A program made the position numbers and the translations under genes. A stretch of 64,000 bases of DNA from positions 462,896,310-462,960,309 of the forward strand of contig CM060912.1 in the NCBI GenBank assembly GCA_030737875.1. The letters are read 5' to 3'. This stretch comes from Allium sativum. Its lineage: Eukaryota; Streptophyta; Magnoliopsida; Asparagales; Amaryllidaceae. Positions within the stretch are counted from its first letter, which is position 1; each line of letters begins with the position of its first letter. Below the pieces are notes generated by a model. The model was not told where the DNA came from. It saw only the letters and a list, made by a program, of their open reading frames with translations, and made no database searches. Positions 1-12,007 of this stretch are shown piece after piece.

Positions 1-1352
1 GATGGAGCGTTCTTTTGTTCTATGCATAGATGTTACAAGTGCTAGAGCTAGATGGTGTAAGATAAATCACGTCAGCAGCTGAATTAGAAGCCGAGGCCTT
101 CAAAAAGGGATTTAGTTGTGCATGAAGCTAAAGGTCTAATCCAACAGATGATTTATGCAGAGGAGATAGATGTGGCAACAAATTGCAAGGAGAAGTGATC
201 AGGCCAGAAGCATGCTGATAGACAGAGAATAGCACTGGAGCAAGAATAGGCTTTTGTTTAATCATTGTTTGCTGACTTCAAGGAGAAGTGATCAGTTGTG
301 CATTAGGTTTTCATCATGCCTGGATAAGAATTAAATATGTATGTTGTTTGTAGTAATATTGCAGAAACAACCCAGTTTTTACATAAAGGTCATCATGCTA
401 TATTTTGTTGGTCACTTGCATGTAGTTCACATTTTTGTAAATATTAAATCCATTTCTACAATAGTTCAGTGTATTGTAGTAAAATTCTGTGTTATGATAT
501 TTATAATCTGGAATTCTTGCTTGGGACTGTTCGTGCGAGATTGTAAGGAAGAACATTTTTCCTACCTTTTAGAAGTTATAAGATATTCACAACGTAATTT
601 GTTATATTTTCTTACCTTTGATTGTATCTCAGCTCATCCTTTATTGTATCTGCATCATTGCATGTTGTGGTGATTTATTATTTTTAAAAGAGGGATGATG
701 CGAGTTTTCAAGTTTCAAACCACTGTAAGCTTTTAATATTTATCACATTTCTCTATATATTTAAGTGTTAGCTGATTACTTTTAATATATGTTTAATTAG
801 CTTTTAAAATAGTCTCATTCACATTTTGACAAATGGTTGATATGTGCTAATATATGCATTAAAAAGCATTAGTACATGCAAATTAAACTTATTTTGTAAG
901 ATTCAAAAAATCTAACTTATTTTGTAAAATTCAAAAAATCTTACAAATGTTGTTTTATATTATCAGCCCCTCCAACATACGTGGTGTTGTGCTGACGCTA
1001 TTCTGAATTACTGTTGTACTGACGCTTTTCTGTTGTTTTTCAAAAATAATGACGCTATTCTGAATTACTGGTGTACTGACGTGTTAAGTTAAATTACTTG
1101 CATTCAACCATCTACAGCTTCAATGCAATATTTACTATCGAAGATGAATAAATTTTAAAAAGGGAAAAACTAATTAAGTTACATCTTCATGGATCCTTTT
1201 TTTAATAAGTCAAAGATATCACTGATATTACGATCATGGACTTCCAATTTATATTACTTAACCTGCAGCAATAAGAAAAAAGAACGTAGTACCCACCAAT
1301 TGAAAACTCATTTGACGAATAACAATTCATGCGTGGAGCGCGTGCCGTTACG

Positions 1353-1354
<2 letters not shown>
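1..1354. other. Gene-free flank at window start
   Basis: No convincing gene was found. In positions 1-340 a short plus-strand stretch reads as a weak, stop-interrupted, E/K-rich peptide. A phrase containing 'aaggagaagtgatca' occurs twice (near 190 and 281), and 'agttgtgcat' also occurs twice, so this part holds a degenerate local duplication. The rest is AT-rich. The missing 3' exons of the transporter at 2613-4105 were looked for here on the minus strand and not seen. Confidence 0.5.

Positions 1355-1396
<42 letters not shown>
1355..1396. repeat. (TG)21 microsatellite
   Basis: An uninterrupted run of 21 TG dinucleotides. It explains the Cys/Val or His/Thr runs seen in conceptual translations of both strands here, which are not real proteins. 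It abuts the duplicated palindrome-bearing unit that follows. Confidence 0.97.
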
Positions 1397-1399
<3 letters not shown>

Positions 1400-1513
1400 A
1401 GCGCTCCGGGCATTTCTGTTTTGTAGCATCCCTTTAGCACCCTTACATACATGTGTGTGTGAGGAGCGCTCCGGGCATTTCTGTTTTGTAGCATCCCTTT
1501 AGCACCCTTACAT
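1388..1513. repeat. Tandem duplication with GGAGCGCTCC palindrome
   Basis: Two copies of a unit of about 60 bp (about 1388-1448 and 1453-1513) share 53 identical bases. Each begins with TG repeats followed by the perfect 10-bp palindrome GGAGCGCTCC and ends in 'cacccttacat'. The identical copies suggest a recent slippage or unequal-exchange duplication seeded by the adjacent TG tract. Confidence 0.9.
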
Positions 1514-1666
1514 GTTCGTGAGCTACACAAATCCAAATCCAAATCCAACAAGAATTTGTAGATGTTCAATCCACATATATATTATCATCTATCCAAAATT
1601 TGACATCGTTCCGATATTTGGTGGACAAAGCCATAGTTGGTAAGTTAATTAGAAAGAATGGGATTC

Positions 1667-1837
1667 TGACCACCGTCCTTGTCTCAATGGTTAGGAATTT
1701 CGACTTGAACGCAAGTTTGAAACTTACACGTGATTCAGACATATATTGCCATGTATTATGTTACATACTACGAAGACTTGTATATAAGTACCCAATTTCA
1801 CCCAAAAAAAAAAAAAAAAAAAAAAAAAGGAAGAAGA
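1667..1837 (+). mobile_element. tRNA-derived SINE with poly(A) tail
   Basis: The body begins near 1667. It contains an A-box-like motif ('gtctcaatggttagga', about 1681-1696) and, about 30 bp downstream, a B-box-like motif ('gtttgaaac', near 1713), the spacing expected of an internal RNA polymerase III promoter. It ends in an A-run (1804-1828) followed by GA-rich sequence. A 16-bp direct repeat flanks it: 1651-1666 (agaaagaatgggattc) and 1838-1853 (agaaagaacgggatcc), 14 of 16 identical. The length of about 170 bp, the tail and the target-site duplication fit a plant SINE. The family cannot be named without a search. It is non-coding and depends on LINE enzymes for mobility. Confidence 0.75.
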
Positions 1838-1860
1838 AGAAAGAACGGGATCCATAATAG

Positions 1861-2612
1861 GATAAGAACTACAACTATTTAACCTCACCAAACCTATTTG
1901 CCATCCAATATGTAAAAGAGGTTGAGTCACTGCATTTACAGTTACTGTAACAACAAACTCCTACTATCATCACTATTCACTACTTCTTCGAGCAAGTAAA
2001 ATCCAACTTAACAACTTGAGTGTAAGAGGATTGGATAGGGCTTTACAGTATTCAACCTCACTGATAATAAGTGCCAGATGTTTGATTTGATTTGGAAAAT
2101 GATTACATGTTATTATGTAAAGGGATGGTACTTAAGGTTATCACATAGCTTATGCAACAATCTGAAAGTAGCTAGAAAACTTTACTGGTTAAGGGACAAA
2201 TGTATATGCTTGCATGGATAAACTTATTTTAACGCATTTAGTAGAACTTCATTTCAGCCAAACAAATATACTCTGCAGGATTTTCAGTTCTACACATTGC
2301 CCATGTTCAGTCGATAACGAAGTCAAGAAAACTCAACCAATGATGATAGTATTGTGAAATGGCCATTTGTATGCAGCAGTAAGTAAAATATTTAGCATGT
2401 ACTTCGGATTTTTGAAATCAAAACTAAAAGCATGACTCTTGGAAAATTCAGGATGAAACGGTATAATGGTAGCCCACCGTTCAGGGACTCATTTCTGCTC
2501 TAAAATTTGATTTAATTATGGCCAACAATGCAAATAAAAGAAATAAAAGCACCCTAAAGATATAAAATAACAGATAAAAAGGTTAATTACAAAAGAAAAA
2601 GGAAAAACTCAC
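1861..2612. other. Gene-free interval / possible long intron
   Basis: No coding exon was recognised on either strand. It lies directly downstream of exon 3 of the minus-strand transporter gene. That exon ends in a consensus donor (GTGAGT), so this stretch is either the start of a long intron or sequence that replaced the 3' half of the gene. Confidence 0.5.
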
Positions 2613-4105
2613 AATTTGTTGCAGTGATGTGCAAAAAACAGCTACGCACGCACAAAGAAGTCCCTTCATATTAATTTCCACATCGGTGACAGTGCAAACA
2701 CCAACACCAAATGCAACAATAATTACCGACACAATAACTCGTGTGCTATAGTGCTTGTTGTTAAGTATCCATTCCATTAAGCAAACCACCGGTATAATGC
2801 TCAGTTTTGAAATCTGCAGTTTACGTAGCGGACAAAAGTAAACAACAATACATAATTATTCCTTCAATTTAATATGGTTTCCCCAGCAAAGAACACAAAC
2901 CTGATAAAACCCAACTGAATTCAGCATTAGGCTTAAATTCATTGCAGTGATCGATAGATTGGCTACAATAGAGAACCATAAAAGTTCCCATAAAGGTACT
3001 TGCTTTGAAATGGACATCCCTGTTGCATTTGAAACCCAACCAACAAGGGCTGTGACGGAGAAATGAAATCCAGTTAACGTGGTTGCTGCAAAAATATACG
3101 ACAGAATTAGATTTCACAGATCAATAAACGCAGGACCATGCAATGTACTATTTTCATCCCTCGGATAATTATGTTTAGGAGTTTTAAGTTCATCCAAGAT
3201 TTTGATGGTGTTTTAAAAAGCATATGAAAAGGTTAAATGTGCTATTATTTCTTTAAAAGTTCAGTTTAGGAAATCTCGAGCGAAATTCCAATTTACTTGC
3301 TTTGCGGGGTAGAGTAAGCATATTATAAGTAAACCACTGATTCTATAAATGAATCACATGTAAGAACAGATTGATAAACTACAAGATTTTACAAACTTCA
3401 ATTTCACTGCTACTTACATGCAACATAGTTGAGCTTTTGATTGTTAAAACATTAACAGTTTTGGTAGTGCAGACTAATTTCTAAAACCTATGAAATCAAT
3501 GACAGCAACTCATGTTTGCTTGATTACAGAAATGCAATTAGTATGCAGTCACAGCCTCTTCCATTTGATCTTTCATCTCACAGCCTTGGAACTTTTATAT
3601 CTATAAAACAATGTTTTGTGTCTTTAAAATAACACAAATCTTGTTGTCAGAATGGGATGGAAAAAACATAACACACAAAAATCTGATATCTGTTCTTTTA
3701 GCTACAGTTAAGCATGCAGCAACAATGATATGCGCCAATATGAGTCAAACCACCCATATCTGTCGGATTATCTTTACCAAAAATAAATCTCAATCCCTTA
3801 CGATAATTATCAACAGATTCCTAATAACATCGACAGACCAAAACGGCAAAGACGGAACAAATGAACAAAATACTTAAGTGAGTTGACTTTGAAAGTCGCA
3901 CAGATCCAAATACTAAAATATCAAAATCAACCAAAACATCCAAATTGTAAAAAATCTACGCTAAAGAAATAGAAGTACCGAAAACAAAACCGTAGCCTAA
4001 AGGCGATAAAAGCTGCTTATTAGCCATGATTATTCCAACAGAGCTGACCACATTCATTGCCCATACTCCCAAATTAGAAACTACAGGCTTCTTCTCCACT
4101 TCCAT
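2613..4105 (-). CDS. URGT-family UDP-rhamnose/UDP-galactose transporter, exons 1-3 only (partial)
   Basis: Three exons on the minus strand: exon 1 at 4105-3979 (ATG at 4105), exon 2 at 3085-2901, exon 3 at 2813-2613. All have GT donors and AG acceptors, and the reading frame is kept across both joins (127, 185 and 201 nt, 171 codons). Recognisable family motifs in order are WAMNVVSSVGIIMANKQL (residues about 15-32), TTLTGFHF, SNATG, PLWELLWFSIVAN, LMLNSVGFYQ, PVVCLMEWIL and GVGVCTVTDV. These match plant URGT Golgi nucleotide-sugar transporters of the NST/TPT superfamily, multi-spanning membrane proteins that carry UDP-sugars into the Golgi lumen for cell-wall polysaccharide synthesis. Family members are about 350 residues, so about half is missing. 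Exon 3 ends with a good donor (GTGAGT), but no downstream exon was found to position 1. The gene either continues outside the window through a long intron or is a truncated remnant. Which paralogue it is cannot be told. Confidence 0.82.
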
Positions 4106-4306
4106 TTTATTTTAGAATTTTTATTGTCAACTAATCCCGATAGTAGCTATAGATATTTACAAAATTTGCGGATGGATATATGTGTGTTTTCTTTCTCTTT
4201 TTTTGGTTAAATAAGAAGAAAGAAGGGATCTTGTTAATCAAGGTTGACGATTTTCGTCAATGGAACAAGACGACGTTAAATTTAAAAATGAATAGAAAAT
4301 AAAGGG

Positions 4307-4314
4307 ATTTTATA
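4307..4314 (-). promoter_or_regulatory. Candidate TATA box of the transporter gene
   Basis: On the minus strand 'TATAAAAT' lies about 200 bp upstream of the ATG at 4105. A T/C-rich, stop-containing leader follows, consistent with a plant 5' UTR. This is inferred from position and motif only. Confidence 0.4.
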
Positions 4315-4315
4315 T

Positions 4316-4875
4316 TCATTTTTAGAGGAAGGAACAACGATGGAACGGAATAAAGTAATAGCGGAATATTCGTAGTGCAGAAGAAAATGGCCTACGGTGA
4401 GTCGGTGACAGAAGATTTCTGTCTAATATCAAGCGGCAGGTTCGGCTGCCAGCTGATTTGACAGATAGCTCGGTGATAAAATTGTAATATGTAAATGATA
4501 ATTTCGGATGACACAATGCGCGGTTTTTGAAATGCCGCTCAGATTTGAAAACGTACATGATTTAAGCAGCATTTTAAATGACGCAGTGTGCGTCATCCGA
4601 AATGCCGCTAGCAATAAATAACGGTTTTGGCTGGTGTGACTGAAACCAGACTACAGCCGTAAATAGTTTTAAAACTAGACTATTTCAGTGATAAGTTTTT
4701 AAAAGGAGGCCAAATCGAAAAAAATCCTATGTAAATTTGAAAACTCTCCCCCACATGGATGCACATTTTATAACATAATACAGAAAATGGTATGTCTACA
4801 TCCAAATATGTCTCCAACGAAGCACATGTTATTCGGTGGAGTGAACTTGAGGGCTAAAAGGGTGAATATGCAGCA
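4316..4875. other. Gene-free interval with a short inverted repeat
   Basis: Upstream flank of the transporter gene. Arms 'tttcggatgac' (4502-4512) and 'gtcatccgaaa' (4592-4602) form an 11-bp inverted repeat around an 80-bp spacer, and 'gaaatgccgct' follows both arms directly. No gene or recognisable transposon end was found. Confidence 0.4.
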
Positions 4876-6187
4876 TTGATTCAACAAACGTCTGGTAGTC
4901 AAGAGTTTGTTCAACAAGCGCCACATTTTGGGAGCTCAATAAACGCCACATTTTGGGAGCTCAATAAACAAACGCCTGGGTATAAGACGTATGTTGATGC
5001 AGCGTTCAAATTTACCCCTCCAACGGTCGCTTCAACGACTACCCCACCGGTTGTTTTTATTTCTTCATGTACAACTCTTCTTCATCTTCTTCATCCACAA
5101 CCGACTTTCTATCACAATCCCAACATTTTTGCTCCCACTTACCTCACCATAAAATGTATTCTGATTTCAACGTAGATGTCACAAAGTCCATTTTAGATCA
5201 TATAATTTGACATCTGGGTTTCGATTAGCGGAATGGTCGTTAACGGATGTTGGACGACTGCGGAAAACTATGATTCTTGTTATATTTGATGTGCGCTCCC
5301 AACCTATCCTATTCGAGGTGCCGATCAAAATAGTTTAGACTTTTTGGGGGTAAAATTACTAATTGCTACAATCAAAAGAGCATAGATCGTAAAAGAAACG
5401 TATCTTCTATCAAATGTCGTCATGGAAAAATTAATCGTCGAACGCAAACATTTGATTCTCAAATGTTTTAGTAAAAGTAAATGAATCCTAATGGATTTGG
5501 AAATCAAATGCATTTGGTAAGATTTAATAAATACCCATATGCTCTTTTTTTTTTCACGGTTTTCTAATTATTTTAGTATTTTTATTTTTTAGATAATGGT
5601 AGCAAACAAGTTGTTTAAACAAATCTACAAATCGTAGAATAAACAAAAAAACAAGCACCACATTCTTATTAGTTCATCATGTTATATGAAAATCAACACT
5701 TTAGAAAACTTTCCAAGACATTCAACCAAACAACTGCCGTGGTAAAGCTCCTAGAGTTGAAGAAAGTTCTAGCCCTGAGGAGTGTCTAGGAAGCTACCGT
5801 TTGTGTTCGGAAGATGGCATAACCCCTACCTCTGTCGAAAATCATTTCGTTAGGCCACTAGAAGCCAAAGCAGCAAAAGAAGAAACAGGTTGCTGAAGTG
5901 GATCAGGCAGAAACTAAAAACCTTCTGCTTGAATCTAAAAATAGGTATAACCGTGCAATGAAGACTGGAGCAATTCAACACCATGAAACATTGTCAAAAT
6001 GTATCAACTTCTCGTTGGAAATCGACAGATAGATATAGATGCAGTTAAGTTCATGGATGCGTCGTACATGTCTATAGAACAACGAGAGATACAAAACCTA
6101 GAAGGAGAAAAATTCAAAGATGCAGACGTGAAGAGAGATAATAATCATTTATGTATTTCTAGAGTCATGGTATATTTGAGTTATTAG
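4876..6187 (+). pseudogene. Degenerate PIF/Harbinger-associated ORF1 (NAM-associated / GST-T3-like) remnant
   Basis: Broken reading frames on plus. The best-preserved block (about 5750-6187) has a Ser/Glu-rich stretch, a 'RPLEAKAAKEE' segment resembling the conserved R-P-x-G-x-K-A-A-K motif, and a C-terminal 'AVKFMDASYMSIEQREIQ' stretch like the charged helical end of these proteins. Such proteins are usually annotated as 'No apical meristem-associated' or 'glutathione S-transferase T3-like' and accompany PIF/Harbinger transposases as the Myb-like DNA-binding ORF1. Several stops and at least one frameshift are present. The 5' part (4876-5175) is open but unrecognised and contains a 25-bp tandem duplication. 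The transposase remnant at 6280-7480 lies convergently, which supports the assignment. The element's terminal inverted repeats were not located. Confidence 0.5.
4920..4969. repeat. Perfect 25-bp tandem duplication
   Basis: The 25-base unit starting 'gccacattttgggagctc' occurs twice back to back (4920-4944, 4945-4969). It lies inside the open but unrecognised 5' part of the ORF1-like remnant. Confidence 0.93.
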
Positions 6188-6279
6188 TAACGACATTGTA
6201 TACAACAATACCAAAGTTAACAACAACAACAAAGTTTCAGTTAGCACGAAAAAAAAATTCAAAAATGATATTTTAGGTC

Positions 6280-7480
6280 ATCTTGCAGTCTTCAGTGTAG
6301 TTATATACTATGGTGCGCCATTTGGCTCTTTACATGAACCTGAGTTTTAGCGTGCTTCCAATCGTATCGTTGCGCCAACATCTGATGGCGTTAGAGCACC
6401 CTCTGACATGTAATCTTCTTCAATGTCATGTTCGTCCTTTAAATTCGTATTAGGTAAAATAACATAGTATACATTATTTTTGTTACTTTATCTAGTGACC
6501 AAAGCCTACATGGATTACTAATTGTGACAAGTCTTGATTGAAGAACTTAAAAATACTCTTTCAACGTCCTTTCCCTAACTTTCTTGCATTATGGGTCAAG
6601 AATTGTTTTCACTATAGTACTTCATTTAGGGTATATTACCATCATCAAGATAATATACATGATCGTATATGTTACCTCCCAAATTGAAGGTACACATAGT
6701 AGATTTGCAATTTGTTAAATCATTGAACAATGTAAATTGTTCTACTACGTTAAGATCACTGTTAGAACCCACATTTAGAAAAAAGCATGTCATGTCAATA
6801 AGTCATATAACGTTGCGGGTTCTCGAATAATAGTAGACCTACGAGACTTGTCATGATAAGCTCCGACATACGTCTTTGGATAATTCTTCCACTCCTGGTG
6901 CATATGGTTTATAACGATCAACATTCTGGGTCATCCTCTGCTACTATGTATTTGCATTACTTTGCTATGTCAGCTTCATTTGGTCTGCATAAGTATTGAT
7001 CACCGTAAATATCCATGATAGCTTGACAGAAATGCTCCAAACACTTTAATAATATGCTTTCCCTCAATGTAAGTTCTCATTAGCGTCCGTCGATCTAGTA
7101 TATGAAAACATTGTTAGTGCAGTGGTTTTTGAATAATAGTCTGACCTTCAGCATGAGATGCAATGGGATTGAAAACAAAATATTTTTCATGTTGTTTGAT
7201 ACAATGTAGAATTCTAAAGGAACACTGATCGGCGCATGCAAAATTTTCTTCTGAAATGCATGTAGGATCTAAAGGAAAAAAAAGTCTTCCATAAGTCTCT
7301 TATTGTACCAGAAATGTCCATAAATTTAATACTGATGACCAACAACTGATCCATATTATCCACTGGACTTACCAACTTGTAGCATAGCCATAGTTATTAG
7401 CTCCCTTTCATGATGAAAATGATATTCTATCATTTCATCAAACTCGTTACCACTTATCAAAAAAATAGCATATATTCAAT
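6280..7480 (-). pseudogene. Degenerate PIF/Harbinger transposase (ALP1/HARBI1-like)
   Basis: Read on minus, with frameshifts and stops, the segment carries the family's blocks in order. These are 'FRRKFCMRRSVFL' (about 7250), a block around 7060 resembling the conserved L-x-x-F-C-x-x-I-x-x-I-Y-G segment, 'EWKNYPKTYVGAY' (about 6890), the fragments 'HAFF' and 'YPK-STIVKTI' (about 6600), and 'VLQSRLVTISNPCRLW' (about 6530). These match the plant ALP1-like / HARBI1 DDE nuclease of PIF/Harbinger transposons. Multiple stops and shifts make it non-functional. It faces the ORF1-like remnant at 4876-6187, the two-gene layout of autonomous PIF/Harbinger elements. Confidence 0.75.
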
Positions 7481-8129
7481 AGATATTTTTATTTAAGCTT
7501 GGAAATGTATTATATATGTCTTACTTATCATACCATTTCTTTTTATCAGAATCTTTGCATAGCTATAATCATATGCTTGCTTTCAAAAAATAACATGCAT
7601 TTATGACAGGTTCACAACTCGTATTCAACATCTTCATCCACTACCCAAAAAGGAAATTCCATTTGAATTAAAAGAAGCCAATTTATGTCTCCTCTACAGT
7701 GTTTTGCCATATCCATAAAGGCCTTAACCCTAACATTACATGCTAATATTCAAATAATATAGTAATTTCAAGTACTACCCAAAAGTAAGATTTCATTTGA
7801 ATTCAAAAGAGCCAAGCGTATGTCCCCTCTGTAGTGTTTTGTCACATCCACAGGCATAGTGTTATGTCATTTCCGCAGTGTTGGACTGTATTGGGTTATT
7901 CCGATAATTATGTATAAACAAAGTCTTTGCATAATTCATTTCTTCCATGCTAATAGTACACGAATAATAAAATTTACTTTCAAAATATACACTACCTAAA
8001 TACTTGAAAGGTACAACAATAACAAATTACAATTAATGCAGATAAATTACTAATTACAGTCAAGCTGCATGTTTTCTAGGGCATTTCTTAGACTTCTTTT
8101 TTTTTTAAATCGTTTTCTTATGTTATGCC

Positions 8130-8552
8130 ACTTGGACGCTACCCATTCCACATAATTGCATCCTTCTTCCCAAAAGGGACACAACTGGATGCTACAACCT
8201 ATATTTTCTCTACCTGTCCTAACCACAACTTCAACTACATACCCGAAGTGTCAATAAATTAGGTGTGAATCGAACAATTATTCAATATAAGGTTGAAAAT
8301 TTGGTACTTGATTCTCCTCTTGTTGTTGAGGAGGTTAAACATTCACTTGTTCATGTAGAGGTTGGATAACCCCATATTAATATAGTGGTTGAACGTCCTC
8401 TTGAGATCTAATTGGTTATGATCTAGGAATTCATGGTCAAAGCCCTCTTAGTGTTGGTCTTGATAATTGATATTCCAATCGTCATCGATGTATGGAATAT
8501 CGGTAGGAATGTAGTTGCCATCAGAGTCAATAGACGATGGCCAAGAAGGCAT
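8130..8552 (-). pseudogene. Unrecognised acidic ORF remnant
   Basis: An ATG at 8552 (minus) opens a short acidic peptide beginning MPSWPSSIDSDGN, broken by a stop after about 34 codons. Further fragments run to about 8130. A TATA-like 'TTTATATAAA' lies about 60 bp upstream (8608-8618). It could be the 5' part of the decayed Harbinger locus. The protein was not recognised. Confidence 0.25.
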
Positions 8553-8619
8553 TGTTATGAACAGTAGAAAAATGAAGGAGTTAATAACTACGAAAAAAAC
8601 TTTTATGTTTATATAAAAT

Positions 8620-9207
8620 TTTATGAACTCTGAAGTGTTTTTTTTAAAACTGTTAGATGAACCGTAAGATAAACTCTTATGTATCTTATCCGTAAGGGTA
8701 GATCTTATTGTATTTATCTAGATTAGTTTTCGGTTGGACATTATAATGAAATAACCGTATGAAGCTACAGTTGTTGATGTGATATGACACTGAGCATTAT
8801 GTGAAGTTTTGTATTCTCATAACTAAAATTAAGTTTTTATAATAAAAATTATAACATAACTCAAATTAAAATTTCATAATAAAAATTATAACACAACTTA
8901 ACTTAAGATTACATAAGCAACTGTCTTATCACATTATTTTACGGATATCCAAATCGTTCGAGCAAATTTTGACGTAAGATGTAAGCATCACGCCGAAGGA
9001 AAGTAATGTGATATTTGAGAAAGTAATGACCTCCAATAGCGGAACAGGTAGGTTTAGGAAAAATTTCAGATATAACCTCACTAATAACTGTGTTGTACCA
9101 CGTGAGTGCATTCATGAAGTTTCCATAACAAGTCTTCAGCTCTTCTGGCAAATATATGATGTTTCAATCAATATTATCAATGTAAAGTTGGGCAATAGTG
9201 TAACTGA
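8620..9207. other. Gene-free AT-rich flank
   Basis: AT-rich sequence with short imperfect direct repeats ('aaaattataacataactcaaa' type, near 8845 and 8885). It forms the left flank of the chromovirus insertion whose target duplication is at 9208-9212. Confidence 0.5.
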
Positions 9208-9212
9208 GTTAC

Positions 9213-11833
9213 TTTGACGACCGCCTCGTGCTTCCTGCATCGAACTAAGGAAACGTGTAGTGTATTAAGTGTTAGGTCGATACGGGACGATCGTCAGGGT
9301 AGAAAAACTCGAAATGAATCACTCGTATAACTCATAGCGCATGGATAATATATAATAATAAAATATACAACAGGATATAGTAGTGAAACAAAACTGAACA
9401 GAAAATCAAATTTCCATAAAACCATAGAATCTTGAGTATAATACATCTCGATACATGAATATCTGAATACACTATGCCTCACTACATCCCTCAGAGTCTC
9501 AATAACATCAACATACAGTGGAAATAGAAAAGAAAATACCAATAGATACTAAGAGTACGCCAGCCTCCAGCTTGTCATCGCACAACATCAACGGCACCAA
9601 ACCTGCTACCTGTCACTTTGTCTGCTCATCAACAATATTGATGAACAACCCAAGGTAATAAGAGGGAAACATAAAACCTTGAGTCAGACAACAGTCTTGG
9701 TGAATGATAAAATAACTTACAACAGTTACACATGATAATATGAGTATAGGCGGATCAACCATCTGATCTTCTCAGCAACCAACAAGTTAACACGTGAAAA
9801 CTTTCCATCACATGTTAATTAGAATAGAAAAGGACTACCTCCTTGAATCCATCGATAATCGAACTTGCTTTCAATGATCAAAAGGGCTAATAGAAAAAAA
9901 CCCAGCTCTAGCTAAACTACCATATGCTATCAAGACTCGTGTGTTTATCTTTTCCCATTCTCGACAACTATGCCTATCATGAATGCCCAGGGTATATGAT
10001 CTCTCAAATCTGATCCCAACGGGCGTCCCCACAATACCCCTTCTTTGAGTCTGCTAGAACACTTTGATTACCGATGATTCTGTGGCACATCAAATTTGTC
10101 AAACCTTTCATCTCGGCAACTCAATTCATTCTCGAACCATTCCATTATCATCCATGATTGACGTCCATCCTATCAATCCATCATCGTACTAGATCGTATA
10201 TCGAATCATGACCAGTTTCACATCAATCTGACTCCGACACTCCAATATGAGTTCACAGTCGAAGCACCATCAATCTTTGAGTTGCACATCAATCATCTGA
10301 AGTCCATTTCCATCTGAACTTCACCAGCAACCTCCAGAAGCCACTACGATCAACCTCCCCACAAATCATATGCATCGGGCCTTCCCTTATGGGTCGGTGC
10401 CGACCCATCTACTTAGCCAAATTTAGCTGAGTAGTTGGTCCCCGTCCATCTCTGCCTCGAGCATATCCCTCCGGCCTATTCTCCCATCATTTCGATGTTG
10501 CGTGTTGAATCTTCTTCCAGCCCATTCATATCTCGAGTAATCAGCCTTCGACCCATCACGACCAACCCCGAATGATTTGAAAATTTGTACATAGCCTTTA
10601 TACTCACCATAATGCCATGTCTCTAAGAATTTCATCCATTCGAGCCACCCACATGGGTCGCGGCCGACCCATCATGGATCGGTAACGACCCATGTACTTG
10701 GTACATTTTGGCACGAGATTTTTTGTGCCCCACTTCCAATTCTTCTGAGAGCCTCCGCCAAGTTTTGTCTGAATTCGGTCATCTGAATCTCTGATATGCT
10801 ATGTTCTTCATCCCTAAGATCTAAGAAAACGATTCTAACAAACAACTCAAACAATGCAATCAATTCAATCAAAACAAACACAAATCTACATAGCACTGAA
10901 CATACAAACATGAACAATTCACAATTATTGCATAAACATATCATAATCATGAGATCTAGCATAATTTGGATCTAAATATATGTATAAACATGATTGATCT
11001 AACAACTATCCGGTTAATATGATCAAATTAGGTTTCCTAGGGTTTCTAAATCAGAATTAAACATATATGATCAGATCGAAGGTGATTATAACATATATGA
11101 ATGAAACTAACATATATCTAACCCATACAACACTCTACTTTTGTGTGAGAAATATCTATCACTAACCTAATCCTCAATTCGATGTGAATCCGATGATATC
11201 AGATCTGGGCAGCGCTGGTAATCCTTGAATTTGATGTAATTTGATGTGACCCAATTTCTCTTGATGATGATCTATCTTCCAGATGCAATCTATTATGAAT
11301 ATATTTTTTAAGCATAGCAGTCTATTATGAATGTGAATGATGAAAATGAAGAAATAGGGTTTTAGGTTGAACCGGAGAATCACAGTCGCCCGACCTAAAG
11401 TTAGAATGGAGAGAGTAACCCTAGTTCTCTCTCCAAACACACCTATTTATATATGTAGGTCATAGGTCTAATGGGCTTGGCTGATTAGCCCATTAGCTGC
11501 TGACCAGACCGCCTAAACAGCAGCGAAAACTTAAAATAGTGATTACTCCTAAGCCACTGAACTCAATCATTCATGTGACCACTCTACGGAATCGTAAACC
11601 ACCATTTCGATCCAATGAAATCGATATTAGTACTTTGTTCGATCTCTATCAAAAGTTATAGGCTAAACAGTAAACTTAAGGGCAAAATGGTCATATTTGA
11701 AATCGGTAAAAAAACATGGGTCGTTCTCACTTCCCCATGAACAACATATAAAAATGCGAGAATGATCTGACCACTAGAGAATAAAATATAATTATTTTAC
11801 CATTGGTCGATACGTAAAATATGAATCGTTACA
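9213..11833 (-). repeat. Chromovirus 3' LTR (2621 bp)
   Basis: Matches 27605-30196 along its length. On minus it starts TGTAAC (11833) and should end GTCACA; the last bases here are mutated (plus strand begins TTTGACG against TGTGACG in the other copy). A TATA-like 'TATATAAATAGG' is near 11446-11457 (minus). Near-perfect palindromes with 'ATGGGTCGG-TG-CCGACCCAT' structure lie at 10389-10408 and 10656-10677; they are eroded in the other LTR. Short open frames in it are not real genes. Confidence 0.93.
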
Positions 11834-11846
11834 TTCTTCCCCTTTT
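11834..11846 (-). other. Polypurine tract of the chromovirus
   Basis: On minus 'AAAAGGGGAAGAA' directly precedes the 3' LTR start (TGTAAC), the position where plus-strand DNA synthesis is primed. Confidence 0.85.
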
Positions 11847-12007
11847 AGGAATTTCGCCTCCGAAATTTCAAGCAAATATGAGCAAACAAGGTATTCTACA
11901 TGTCTACCATCGACGAGCAGCCAACCTACCATGCAAGCTAGCTTCCAACAATTCATGCATCCAACAATTCATGCATCCTAAAAATCTTATCATAACATGC
12001 GAAACTT

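Noticed and set aside
1..340. Possible plus-strand exon with E/K-rich peptide
   Set aside because: Interrupted by stops, no splice context and no recognised motif; part of it is an internal duplication.
1189..1569. Open frames on both strands over the TG tract
   Set aside because: They translate the dinucleotide repeat into Cys/Val or His/Thr runs; no other coding signal.
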